Origin: Anaerolineaceae bacterium
GTDB taxonomy: Bacteria; Chloroflexota; Anaerolineae; Anaerolineales; Anaerolineaceae
DNA length: 64,000 nt
NCBI GenBank assembly: GCA_011620555.1
Contig: WOYY01000042.1
Span: 1 to 64,000 of the forward strand
Direction: 5' to 3'
Shown here: positions 53,447 through 61,867 of the stretch, piece after piece
Numbering within the stretch: position 1 is the first letter of the stretch
Layout of the letters: every line of letters starts with the position of its first letter
The notes under the pieces: model-generated
Told to the model about the DNA's origin: nothing
Databases searched by the model: none
What the model saw: the letters and a program-made list of their open reading frames with translations, nothing else
Position numbers and translations under genes: made by a program

Positions 53447-53453
53447 GATGGGG

Positions 53454-53882
53454 TCACTCTTTAGGTTGAGAGATAAGCTCAGCCAGCCGGTCGGTTATGC
53501 GCACAAATTCCTGGGCATCGTGCTCTCCCAAACTTTGGAGCATATCCGTGATATTGCCAAAGACCATTTCCCTGTGTTCAGCAGCCTGCCGTTCTCCGGC
53601 AGAGGTCAGCCGGACCAAAATCCGGCGCCGATCGTCCAAATCAATCTGGCGGGTGATGAGACCTTTATCTTCCAGACTGTTGAGAGCCGCGGCCACCCGC
53701 GCGGTGCTGACCTGCATGACATCGCTGATCTCACTAGGAATCACATCGTCCCCCTTGTGAGCCAGGTATTGCAATACAGAAATTTCACCGTGCAGCGAAG
53801 TATCAATCTGCTTTTGCACTTGAGAATCGCGGATTTTTTTCATTGCCATAAGCAGAGTCCTGCTTAATTGATCATAATCCAT
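53454..53882 (-). CDS. MarR family transcriptional regulator
   Basis: 142 aa. Winged helix: recognition region DVMQVSTARVAAALNSLEDKGLITRQIDLDDRRRILVRLT is spread over about residues 50-90, with the D-D-R-R wing typical of MarR. GAGGTAATTTAA precedes the ATG. It stands at the head of the operon with the two ABC exporter genes, the usual layout for self-regulated efflux. Likely a repressor released by a ligand of the exporter. Confidence 0.92.
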   Translation of the reverse strand: MDYDQLSRTLLMAMKKIRDSQVQKQIDTSLHGEISVLQYLAHKGDDVIPSEISDVMQVSTARVAAALNSLEDKGLITRQIDLDDRRRILVRLTSAGERQAAEHREMVFGNITDMLQSLGEHDAQEFVRITDRLAELISQPKE

Positions 53883-54127
53883 TTAAATTACCTCACACTG
53901 TTAGTAATTAATCCTGTTTATCATATAACCAGAGAAGCCAAAAATCAAGGGCGCTGGTGTAAAATGGTTATTAATAATTGGGAAGAAGGGAAAAAACCAA
54001 AAAGGGATTCCAGGAAAAATCTGATCCATTGGGGGTTGGTGAAATAATTAATTCGGTGGCAAGATTTCGATCTCCAACCTGACCAAAAAAACCGCGCTCA
54101 CTCGCGCGGATTTTCTTTCTTCAAAGG

Positions 54128-54216
54128 CGGGGAGGGAGGGATTCGAACCCTCGGTTGAGTTTTAACCCAACAACCACTTAGCAGGCGGTCCCAATCGTCC
54201 ACTCTGGCACCTCCCC
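54128..54216 (-). tRNA. tRNA-Ser (anticodon GCT)
   Basis: Acceptor GGGGAGG/CCTCCCC, anticodon loop CTGCTAA, long variable arm GTTGGGTTAAAACTCAAC, T arm GAGGG-TTCGAAT-CCCTC. Discriminator G; CCA not encoded. Confidence 0.95.
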
Positions 54217-54254
54217 ATGCTGTTGATTCTCTTGTCCCTCCACTAAAGATCAGG

Positions 54255-54341
54255 CGGAGGGAGAGGGATTCGAACCCACGGTGGGCGCAAACCCACACCT
54301 GTTTTCAAGACAGGCGCCATAGTCCACTCGGCCATCCCTCC
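54255..54341 (-). tRNA. tRNA-Ser (anticodon TGA)
   Basis: Acceptor GGAGGGA/TCCCTCC, anticodon loop CTTGAAA within CCTGT/ACAGG, variable arm GTGGG-TTTGCG-CCCAC. The T stem reads GTGGG against CCCTC, leaving a T-T mismatch at the second pair. Discriminator G; CCA not encoded. It lies 38 bases from tRNA-Ser(GCT), so the two are co-transcribed. Confidence 0.93.
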
Positions 54342-54390
54342 AGAGAGTTGAATTCTAACATTAATCCCAAGGCGGGGCAAGGCAATTGCA

Positions 54391-54425
54391 TGTGAAAAGG
54401 GTGCGCTCTCCTAAAGAACGCACCC
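54391..54425 (-). terminator. Terminator after the GGDEF gene
   Basis: GGGTGCG ... CGCACCC stem (54399-54425) with a 13-base loop, then TTTTC on the minus strand. Confidence 0.75.
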
Positions 54426-54462
54426 CGAGACAACCTCATTTCAGGCCCATCCGCGCCCAGTT

Positions 54463-55458
54463 TCAGTCTTCATAGACGTTCAGCCGCACGATCGACTTCC
54501 CAATCTCCTTGGACTGATAGAGCGCTTCAAAACCCTGCACCAATAATTCCGAGACCTGCAGGTTGGGATGCTTCGCCGCCGATACGCCCACAGCCCCAAT
54601 CGAGGCCTTGACCGAAAGGGTCTCCGTATCAGAGATCTGAATGGTGATCTCGCTGATCTTCTCATGGACCCTTTCCAGGATCGGCCGGAACTGCATCTTG
54701 TTGGACAATGCAAAGTAGACCAGGAACTCATCACCGCCAATCCTGCCCGCCCCATCATAGCTCCGGGTGGAGATGTTGAGCTTCCGCGCCAGGTCAATCA
54801 ACACCTGATCGCCGACTTCGGTGCCATACTTTTCATTGATCATCTTCATGCCATCAACGTCAACCACGGCCAAGCCAAAGTAAAGCTTGGTCCGTTTCGC
54901 CCGGTCCAGCTCATTTTCCGCTCGGCTCAGGATCGCCCGCCGGTTGAATAAACCCGTCAGCGAATCAATGGTCGCCAGCACTTCCAGGCGTTCACTCAAT
55001 TCCTCCAGATGGATGTTCTTCCTTTGCAGTGAACGCTGCAGGCTGGCCAATTCATTATTCACCCTGGCCAAGCCGCTGGCTTCTCCGCCGCTCTGTTCTT
55101 CCGGGAGGGGAAAGAACAGGGCAACCGGCTTTTTCTCATTGACCTCCAGATCAAAGAAGAAGGATTCCAGGGGCTGATCGGAGATCCTGATAACGACCAG
55201 CTTGAGCCAGGCCAGCACCGAACAGTAGACCGTATTATAAGGAATCGGCATCATCGGCCAGAGTTCCCAATTCATCACAGCCTGATCGGTCTCACAGGTA
55301 TCGAATAGGAGCTGCAATTTACTGAGGGACTTATCGTTAAAGATGTCCCTCAGGTTCTTGATCTCTGTCCACGAAAACAGCCTCAGCCCATCGGACAGCA
55401 CATATTCAAGATCTTTACGACGGTCGCAGATAAAAGTTGAAACGTTAACTGAATTCAT
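54463..55458 (-). CDS. Diguanylate cyclase (GGDEF domain) with unassigned N-terminal domain
   Basis: 331 aa, cytoplasmic. Residues 1-120 form a sensory-like domain of unknown type (SVNVSTFICDRRKDLEYVL). A coiled coil lies near 130-160 (ASLQRSLQRKNIHLEELSE). The GGDEF domain starts IDSLTGLFNRRAI and holds the active site RIGGDEFLVYF. An RxxD inhibitory site before it is not obvious: the five-residue-upstream position reads STRSYDG, with Arg and Asp spaced differently. No EAL domain. ATG at 55458 was chosen after GAGGG; a GTG two codons earlier is possible. A 190-base leader precedes it. Confidence 0.88.
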   Translation of the reverse strand: MNSVNVSTFICDRRKDLEYVLSDGLRLFSWTEIKNLRDIFNDKSLSKLQLLFDTCETDQAVMNWELWPMMPIPYNTVYCSVLAWLKLVVIRISDQPLESFFFDLEVNEKKPVALFFPLPEEQSGGEASGLARVNNELASLQRSLQRKNIHLEELSERLEVLATIDSLTGLFNRRAILSRAENELDRAKRTKLYFGLAVVDVDGMKMINEKYGTEVGDQVLIDLARKLNISTRSYDGAGRIGGDEFLVYFALSNKMQFRPILERVHEKISEITIQISDTETLSVKASIGAVGVSAAKHPNLQVSELLVQGFEALYQSKEIGKSIVRLNVYED

Positions 55459-55658
55459 AATCACCCTCGGAATCCCGGATTAAGCTGTCGATTTAAGAAC
55501 ATCTATCTATGGCTGAGTGGCGGAACCCAGCCGCTTCTTTTTAAAAACGCTGCTCTGGATGGAAACCTCGATAAAAGCATCCCCAAGATGGGAACCGGCA
55601 ACTGTTAAGCTTCGAGAGGAAGGCATTAGCGTCTGATTGCCATCTATCCCTTATTATA
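55459..55658 (-). promoter_or_regulatory. Promoter and long structured leader of the GGDEF gene
   Basis: TATAAT at 55653-55658 (minus) implies a 5' leader of about 188 bases. Hairpins can be drawn at GGCA/TGCC, GGATG/CATCC, and GGCTG-GGTTCCGCCACT-CAGCC near 55511-55533. Conserved motifs of the c-di-GMP riboswitch classes were looked for and not found. Function unknown. Confidence 0.45.
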
Positions 55659-55729
55659 CTATTACAAACAATCTGTTTAGCTCTGTTTATTTATGACTAT
55701 TCTAGCGTAAATGGACTGGCTTTTTCAAG

Positions 55730-56836
55730 CTAGGGGAACCGGGTATCCGTCGGCCAGGGGGTGATCGAGGGTTGAGGCGCGCCCGGCTCCCCGGTCGTCC
55801 CGGATTCTGGCGCAATGGGCGTCACCGTCGGCAGTCTGCCAGGCTCGCAGGGCAGCTCCGTCACGGCCTGCTCCGTGGGTTGCACTGCAACGGTGGGGGT
55901 ATCCTGCGCCTCCAGCCTGCCGGACCACCAGCGCAGCCCCAGCAGCGCGGCCGCAATCAGCAAAATGAGGGCTGCCAGCCCAACCAGGCAGCCCAGCGCC
56001 CCACGGCGCTTGGGCGAATCCTTCGCCCCGCCATCTTTGCGCGGCACCTCCAGCAGGACCACGGTGATATTATCATGCCCGCCCCGTTCGTTCGCCATCC
56101 CGATCAGCACATCCGGGGCCTTCTCCAGTCTCTCGCGTTCGAGAACGGCGCGTACCTCTTCATCACTGACCAGGTCCGTCAGCCCATCGCTGCAAAGCAG
56201 GATCAGATCCTCCGGCAGCAGCCGCAGCCCCTGGTTCATCCGGGCGGCCTCGTCATCCTCCCCTTCAAAAAACCACAAGCGAAAATCCGGCTCCGCGGGG
56301 GCTTTCGACCCCAAATAGCGCCGGATCACATGGGCATTGGGATGGTCGGCGCCCGCTTCGCCGTTGATGATCCCGGCATCCATCGCCTCCTGAACCCAGG
56401 TGTGATCGGTGGTAAGCTGGACAAAATTCCCCTTGCGCAGCAGGTAAATCCGTGAGTCGCCGAGATTGGCTGTGTAGAGCCGGTCTCCAATCACCCAGGC
56501 GCAGGCGCAGGTCGCCCCCATCCCGGCCCGGCCGTGGTCCGCGCGCGAAGCCTCAAAAATCGCCTGGCTGGCCTGCACGATCGCCGCAGACAGAGTCTCC
56601 AAGGGTTGGCTGCCGTCGCTCGCCCCGACCACCTCCGTGACCAGCGAAACTCCCATCTCAGCGGCCACCTCGCCTGCCCTGTGCCCGCCAATCCCATCAC
56701 AAAGCACAGCCAACACCTGCGGCCCGGCATCGCTTTTAAAAACGGAGACACCGTAGCGGTCTTCATTTTGTTTCCCGGTCATCCCGGGGTGACTGTTGGC
56801 GGCAACGTGGAGGTGAGGGCGTTCAGTTTTGATCAT
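55730..56836 (-). CDS. PP2C-type serine/threonine phosphatase with membrane anchor
   Basis: 368 aa. Catalytic domain about 8-250 with the metal-binding motifs: NEDRYGV, VLCDGIGGHRAGEVAAEM, NLGDSRIYLLR, LLCSDGLTDLV and GGHDNITVVLLE. A membrane helix follows (about 283-305, LVGLAALILLIAAALLGLRW), then a Thr/Pro-rich extracytoplasmic tail of about 60 residues. The start overlaps the VWA/FHA gene stop by four bases (ATGA). PP2C with FHA proteins usually reverses Ser/Thr kinase signalling; no kinase gene lies in the window. Confidence 0.92.
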   Translation of the reverse strand: MIKTERPHLHVAANSHPGMTGKQNEDRYGVSVFKSDAGPQVLAVLCDGIGGHRAGEVAAEMGVSLVTEVVGASDGSQPLETLSAAIVQASQAIFEASRADHGRAGMGATCACAWVIGDRLYTANLGDSRIYLLRKGNFVQLTTDHTWVQEAMDAGIINGEAGADHPNAHVIRRYLGSKAPAEPDFRLWFFEGEDDEAARMNQGLRLLPEDLILLCSDGLTDLVSDEEVRAVLERERLEKAPDVLIGMANERGGHDNITVVLLEVPRKDGGAKDSPKRRGALGCLVGLAALILLIAAALLGLRWWSGRLEAQDTPTVAVQPTEQAVTELPCEPGRLPTVTPIAPESGTTGEPGAPQPSITPWPTDTRFP

Positions 56837-58728
56837 AAGAGCGGTTCGTATTTTGCCACAGAGGCTTGTCCGGAAGAAGTTTCCTTATTTATTGTAAACC
56901 GAAAGCCGGTTTTCCCAAAATGAAGCAGGTCCCCCAACCGCACTTCCAGCGGCTCAGTCCCCACCGCCTGACCGTTCAACCAAACGCGGGTCTCCAAACC
57001 CTCACTATGGAGCCAGAAGCGCCCCTCCTGAAAATTGAACCAGACTCGCCCCCCCTCCCAGTTGCCCTCCGCAAGCAAAGATGATTCCGACGGCAGGTCA
57101 TCCGGCAGGACGGTCCGAATCCTTCTGATCGGGATGCAATCCGGGTCCGCCAGCCCCAGCAGGGACCGGCTCGGCACCAGATTGGCCAGCACGGCTTGGT
57201 CAGCGGCGGTCAGCGGCCGGGGGGGTGGGGCCTCTTCGCTTCCCGCCGGTATGCGCCCAAGCTTTTCGGTTTTTCGGGCGTAAAAGACGCGCGTCGCCAG
57301 CCAAACCACCAGCATGACCAGCGAAATGCCGGTCAGGAAGGCGGCGGCCAGCAAACCCGCCCGGACCCAGTCGAAGCCCGGCTCAGGTTCCGGGGTCACG
57401 ATCACCACCTGCACCGGGAAAGCGATCGTCTCCGCCGAAAGGCCCAATTGGTCCTCCACTTTCACCCGAATAAAGTGGGTGCCGTCCACCTTATAGGGCG
57501 AGAGGTCCCAGGTGAAGCTGTCAAAGGGCGCTTCCTGGTTGATATCCACAACCTCGCCATCCACAAGCAGCCGGCTGGCGGTCAGGGCACGGGGATGCCC
57601 ATCCGGGAATTGGACCAGGATCGAGAGCGCTTCAGCCTGCGGCTCGAGAATTTGCTCCTCCTCGGGGCCCTGCCAGGTGCGCTCGATCAGGATCGGCGGT
57701 GAAAGGAGCATCGGGTTGGGGGGCAGCACTTCCACAACAAGGGGCTGGGCTTCGCCTTCCGCAACCACGCCGTCCAGGTCCACAGACACCCCCAGCGGAT
57801 AGGACCCGCTCGCATTCAAAGCCGAGGTGTAGGTCAGGCTGCTCACCCGGCCCAGCCCCGCGTGCAGGGCATCCAAATCGGGAAGCCCTTCCAGGCCGGT
57901 GTAGTGCAAAAACTGCCCGCCGGTATCAGCGGCCAAAGCCACCAGCGCCGCGCCCTGGTCATTGCTCAGAAAGTAACTCTCCCCCACCATCCAGACGTCC
58001 ACGCGGATCCCCTGGCCGCGGGCCAGCTGGGTCAACGCGTTGAGGGCCTCAATCTGGTCCGGCAGCGGCGGCGGGGTGAGATAGAGAACCGTCTGGTCCA
58101 CGCCGAAATCAGCCGGTTCAGCCACCATGCTTTGGATCGCGTTCTGCAGGCTGGTCAGCTCCGGCTCCATCAACCGGAAATTGGGCTGATAAGCCTCCAG
58201 ACCGTTCAGCCAGGTCCGCGGCGTGTTGGTCCAATCCACCAGGGTGCCCTCATTGGTCTCCAACGACCAGGCGTCCTCGCCGTGCAGGGCGCTGCCGCGG
58301 GCCCAATCCGCCAGCGCAGCGGTCAGCTTCTCATAGCGGGATACCCCGTCCTCGTCCCGAAGGTCCATTTGGCGATCGCCGTTGACCGCCAGGGTGAAAT
58401 GAACGCCCCGATATTCCTCGAACAGATCATCAACCGGCAGCGCCTCACCGTTTTCAACCACCCGCACCTGGTCCGCGCCGTAGCCGGCCAGCGGCTGGTT
58501 GTTGGCATCCAAGACCTTGAACTCCAATTCGAGGGTCGGGAAAGTGGAAATATCCGGCGGCTGCACCACCACCGTCGCGGCCGCCTGCCCGCTGACTGGC
58601 TTGAGCGGACTAAGGGCAAACAGCAGGACAACACTCCAGACAACAGACGCCCGGAATAGGGAAACGCCAGGGGCGATTAAGTACCCCTGGCGATCGTTCT
58701 TCAACCTTGCTTTCAACAGTGCTGCCAT
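56833..58728 (-). CDS. VWA-like extracytoplasmic protein with membrane helix and cytoplasmic FHA domain
   Basis: 631 aa. Signal-like N-terminus (ASVVWSVVLLFALSPLKPVSG). A VWA-like domain spans about 80-290; its metal site is degenerate (TLAVNGDRQMDL instead of DxSxS). Ig-like strands follow (about 320-430), then a membrane helix (about 440-465, GLLAAAFLTGISLVMLVVWL). The C-terminus is FHA-like (about 560-625: WLHSEGLETRVWLNGQ, VRLGDLLHFG). FHA domains bind phosphothreonine, so the protein may link an outside event to Thr phosphorylation inside. AAGGGATA precedes the ATG. Confidence 0.82.
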   Translation of the reverse strand: MAALLKARLKNDRQGYLIAPGVSLFRASVVWSVVLLFALSPLKPVSGQAAATVVVQPPDISTFPTLELEFKVLDANNQPLAGYGADQVRVVENGEALPVDDLFEEYRGVHFTLAVNGDRQMDLRDEDGVSRYEKLTAALADWARGSALHGEDAWSLETNEGTLVDWTNTPRTWLNGLEAYQPNFRLMEPELTSLQNAIQSMVAEPADFGVDQTVLYLTPPPLPDQIEALNALTQLARGQGIRVDVWMVGESYFLSNDQGAALVALAADTGGQFLHYTGLEGLPDLDALHAGLGRVSSLTYTSALNASGSYPLGVSVDLDGVVAEGEAQPLVVEVLPPNPMLLSPPILIERTWQGPEEEQILEPQAEALSILVQFPDGHPRALTASRLLVDGEVVDINQEAPFDSFTWDLSPYKVDGTHFIRVKVEDQLGLSAETIAFPVQVVIVTPEPEPGFDWVRAGLLAAAFLTGISLVMLVVWLATRVFYARKTEKLGRIPAGSEEAPPPRPLTAADQAVLANLVPSRSLLGLADPDCIPIRRIRTVLPDDLPSESSLLAEGNWEGGRVWFNFQEGRFWLHSEGLETRVWLNGQAVGTEPLEVRLGDLLHFGKTGFRFTINKETSSGQASVAKYEPLL

Positions 58729-58755
58729 TATCCCTTGCTATGCATCTGAGCGGTT

Positions 58756-59733
58756 CTACTCCGCTTCATCCTCGGGCAGGGAAATGACCTCTGGCGCCAG
58801 ATCGCTGCCTTCAGCCAAGCGGCGGTAGGTCAGCGTCCAGGCTGTGAGCACATAGGCCTGCAGAACGCCATTCAGGAAGATCGTCAAAGGCAGAGCGACC
58901 AAAAATAACACCCCCGAAATGATCAGACCCGTGCGGATGACTCCTTCGCCGGCTGAGATGATATTGATGACCACTGGCAGGAAGGATGCAAAAATCGGCA
59001 CAGCGATCAGCAGACCGATCACAAACTGACCAAGCCCAAGGATCAGGAGCATCACAGCCACCTGTCCCAGGTTTTGGGTGATCAGGTCCCAGGCCCGGCC
59101 GATCGCTTCAAAGAGTCCCAAATCCTCTTCAATAATGGCAATCGTGCTGAATTTCACCAGGGTTTGAATGAACCATCCCAGCGGGATCAGCAGGAACAGA
59201 CCCAGGAAACAGGTGAAGACGGTAAAGAGAACGACGGGCAAAGCGAGGATCAGGCCCCCAACCAGCCCCGCCACCCGCACGCCGAAGGTCAGCAGCACCA
59301 CTTTCCAGTAATGGGGCTTGATCCCCTTGAAGATTGCGCCGAAGGAAATCGGCTTTTCATCTTCGCCGGCGCGGTCCGCCATCCCGGCGCCTTTGATCAC
59401 GCCGGTGGTCCCCAGTGTGCCAACCAGCAGGGACAGGAACGAGAACACAAAGATCACAATAAGCGCGCCAACCCCGATCAGCACCCAGACCCCCGGTCGA
59501 ATATCGGATAGTGAGCGGAAAAACTGCTGAAAATTATGCTGCATCTGGGGGCCAAGGAAGGACGGGCCGTTCTGGAAGCCGCTGCCGCCGCTGGAACTCA
59601 AAGTGCTGGAACTAGCGCGCCCGCCGCCGCCACTGCTGGCAGCGCCGAAACCGGCCAGAACGCCGAACAGCCAGAGGATTTTATGCTTCCAAATCGTCTT
59701 CCAGGCTTTTGAAAGAATTTTTCCGTAATCCAT
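58756..59733 (-). CDS. Polytopic membrane protein (glycerophosphodiester phosphodiesterase membrane-domain-like)
   Basis: 325 aa, about six helices. The N-terminal DYGKILSKAWKTIWKHKILWLFG and the IEEDLGLFEAIGRAWDLITQNLGQV segment resemble the GPDPase membrane-domain/DUF7544-like family. A Gly/Ser-rich loop (residues 36-60) sits between helices 1 and 2. AAGGAG lies six bases before the ATG at 59733; an ATG two codons upstream is too close to it. No catalytic domain is attached. It is first in a run with the VWA/FHA and PP2C genes, but 27 bases separate them. Confidence 0.7.
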   Translation of the reverse strand: MDYGKILSKAWKTIWKHKILWLFGVLAGFGAASSGGGGRASSSTLSSSGGSGFQNGPSFLGPQMQHNFQQFFRSLSDIRPGVWVLIGVGALIVIFVFSFLSLLVGTLGTTGVIKGAGMADRAGEDEKPISFGAIFKGIKPHYWKVVLLTFGVRVAGLVGGLILALPVVLFTVFTCFLGLFLLIPLGWFIQTLVKFSTIAIIEEDLGLFEAIGRAWDLITQNLGQVAVMLLILGLGQFVIGLLIAVPIFASFLPVVINIISAGEGVIRTGLIISGVLFLVALPLTIFLNGVLQAYVLTAWTLTYRRLAEGSDLAPEVISLPEDEAE

Positions 59734-59955
59734 ATTCATCTCCTTTATAACCTTCCTGCTTTAAATAAATGTAAATGAAACTCTGAATCCATTATATCTG
59801 GATTTAAAACCGAAGCCCAAGAAAACCTAGGGATTTTGCAAATACGCCGCTATCAAATGGCTATCAACGCACTTCCGGGCATTCAGATTTGACCTAAATG
59901 CGTGAATTTGATAAGCTTAATTGCTGCCTGGTGGGGTGTTGACCCAAGCTGCAAT

Positions 59956-59969
59956 GGACAAATTTGTCC
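59956..59969. promoter_or_regulatory. Candidate operator upstream of the second ABC exporter
   Basis: GGACAAATTTGTCC is a perfect 14-base palindrome, 12 bases after a TTGACC hexamer and 35 bases before the exporter start. Dyads of this form are typical repressor sites, but no regulator gene is adjacent. Confidence 0.4.
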
Positions 59970-60004
59970 GTTAAAAGCAAATTCCTGCATTCGGAATTCG
60001 CAAG

Positions 60005-61867
60005 TTGAATAAATCAGGTTCAAGAAAACCGTTGAGGAAACGCAAATTGAAGACCGAACCTAAACACGAACCTGCATTGATATTTTTATTCAAACAAATC
60101 TGGAAATGGGACAAGGGCATGTTCCTTTCCATGGCCCTCTATACCGTTTTCTTCAGCTTGACGCCGATGATCGCGATCTATGTCCCCAAGCTGGTGATTG
60201 ACTCCGTGCAAAGGGCAAACTGGCAATCCATCCTCATCATCTTGGTCGGGGGTTTTGTCCTCTCTGCATTCTGCGCTTATATGACGGAATATTTACGGGG
60301 CAATTACCGGATGCGTTTTAACGCCGTGCGCTATAAGCTCATCGAGGAGCTCAACTTCACGACCATGACCATGCCCTATCCCTTCACCGAAGATGCCAAG
60401 ATCCTCGATCAGCTTAGTATCATTACCAGAACATTGCTCAACCCCCATGTCGGGGCTGGCGGGATCATGGAACGGCTGCTCTCGATCTTCGGCAGCATTG
60501 TGGGTGTGGTGGGCATGATCGCTGTGATTTCCTCGCTCAACATCTGGGTGCTGCTAACCCTCCTTGCAACCATTCTCCTCACCTATTATCTCAGCCTCCG
60601 GGCCGGGCGGTTTGAAGAACGGAACAGAGAGGCCTATAGTGGCGCCTTCCGGCGGCATGATTACACCACCCGAACCGCCGCGGACTTTCGCTTTGGCAAA
60701 GACATCCGTCTGTATCAATTGGGTGGACTGCTGAAAGCCAAACAAAAAGAAGTCGCCCAAAACGCGCTTGCAATCAGCCGATCAATTGCCGACAAAAGAT
60801 ACAGCAATGAAATGGGCATCGCGCTGATCAGCCTGCTGCGGGATTTGCTGATCTATGGCTATATCACCTACCGCTTCCTGCAGGGCAACCTCTCCGCCGG
60901 TGATTTTTTCCTTTATGCCGGCGCGGCAACCACTGTCGTGATCTGGCTCAGCAACACCATGCGGGACCTCAGTTTTATCCAGGTGCAAAGCAGCTATGTC
61001 CGCAAATATCAGGCGTTCCTCAGCGAAGTCAGGATTCCGGAGAATTCCGGCCTGCCAGCCACGCCTCATCAGAGCGGCTTTGATATCGAATTCAGGGATG
61101 TTTCATTCCGTTACCCGGAGTCGGATAAAGTGATTCTGGAACATCTTAATTTAAAAATACCTTCCGGTGAAAGGCTGGCGCTGGTCGGTGAAAACGGCGC
61201 CGGCAAGACCACCCTTGTCAAACTGCTGACCCGGTTGTACGATCCGACCGAAGGTCAGATCCTTTTGAATGGCCGCGATATCCGGGACTATGATTACAAC
61301 AGTTACCAGGACCTGATCTCCACCATCCTGCAGGATGCGAAACTTTTTCCATTCACGCTGGCTGAAAACATCGCTCTCGAAAAAGATCCGCCTCCCCAAC
61401 GCCTGGCCGAGGCAATCGAGAAATCCGGTCTGAAGCCCTTTATTGATTCGCTGGATGCCGGGGCTGACACTTGGCTGTTGAAAATCCTCAATGAAAACGG
61501 GATTGACCTTTCAGGCGGACAACGCCAAAAACTTTTCCTCGCCCGGGCGCTCTATGAGGACCGGCCCTTCATCATCCTCGACGAACCCACTGCCGCGCTG
61601 GACCCGCTGGCGGAATACGAAATGTACCAATCCTTTGACCGGACAATAGAGAACAAATCCGCAATTTATATCTCCCACCGCCTCTCCAGCACCCAGTTCT
61701 GCGACCAGGTGGCCTTCTTGGAAAATGGCCGGATCACCGAATATGGCACGCACGAGAGCCTTTTGGCACGGGGCGGGTCCTATGCCAGCCTCTTTGAGAT
61801 CCAGGCTCTATACTATCGGGATAACAAACCCAGCACAGAAGGAGGGCCTGATGGAGAAAAGCGCTAA
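60005..61867 (+). CDS. ABC exporter subunit (ATPase plus membrane domain), first of pair
   Basis: 620 aa from a TTG; ribosome site weak, so the first 30 or so basic residues are uncertain. Membrane domain about 35-330, ATPase about 355-600. Walker A GENGAGKTTLVKL, signature DLSGGQRQKLFLARA, Walker B FIILDEPTAALDP, H-loop IYISHRLSST: all canonical. It overlaps the next subunit by 17 bases. Unlike the MarR-linked exporter, both halves of this pair keep the catalytic residues. Substrate unknown; similar pairs export peptides or lipids. Confidence 0.88.
   Translation: MNKSGSRKPLRKRKLKTEPKHEPALIFLFKQIWKWDKGMFLSMALYTVFFSLTPMIAIYVPKLVIDSVQRANWQSILIILVGGFVLSAFCAYMTEYLRGNYRMRFNAVRYKLIEELNFTTMTMPYPFTEDAKILDQLSIITRTLLNPHVGAGGIMERLLSIFGSIVGVVGMIAVISSLNIWVLLTLLATILLTYYLSLRAGRFEERNREAYSGAFRRHDYTTRTAADFRFGKDIRLYQLGGLLKAKQKEVAQNALAISRSIADKRYSNEMGIALISLLRDLLIYGYITYRFLQGNLSAGDFFLYAGAATTVVIWLSNTMRDLSFIQVQSSYVRKYQAFLSEVRIPENSGLPATPHQSGFDIEFRDVSFRYPESDKVILEHLNLKIPSGERLALVGENGAGKTTLVKLLTRLYDPTEGQILLNGRDIRDYDYNSYQDLISTILQDAKLFPFTLAENIALEKDPPPQRLAEAIEKSGLKPFIDSLDAGADTWLLKILNENGIDLSGGQRQKLFLARALYEDRPFIILDEPTAALDPLAEYEMYQSFDRTIENKSAIYISHRLSSTQFCDQVAFLENGRITEYGTHESLLARGGSYASLFEIQALYYRDNKPSTEGGPDGEKR

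Noticed and set aside
55459-55658. c-di-GMP-I or -II riboswitch before the GGDEF gene
   Set aside because: The conserved aptamer blocks were not found; only a generic structured leader is reported.
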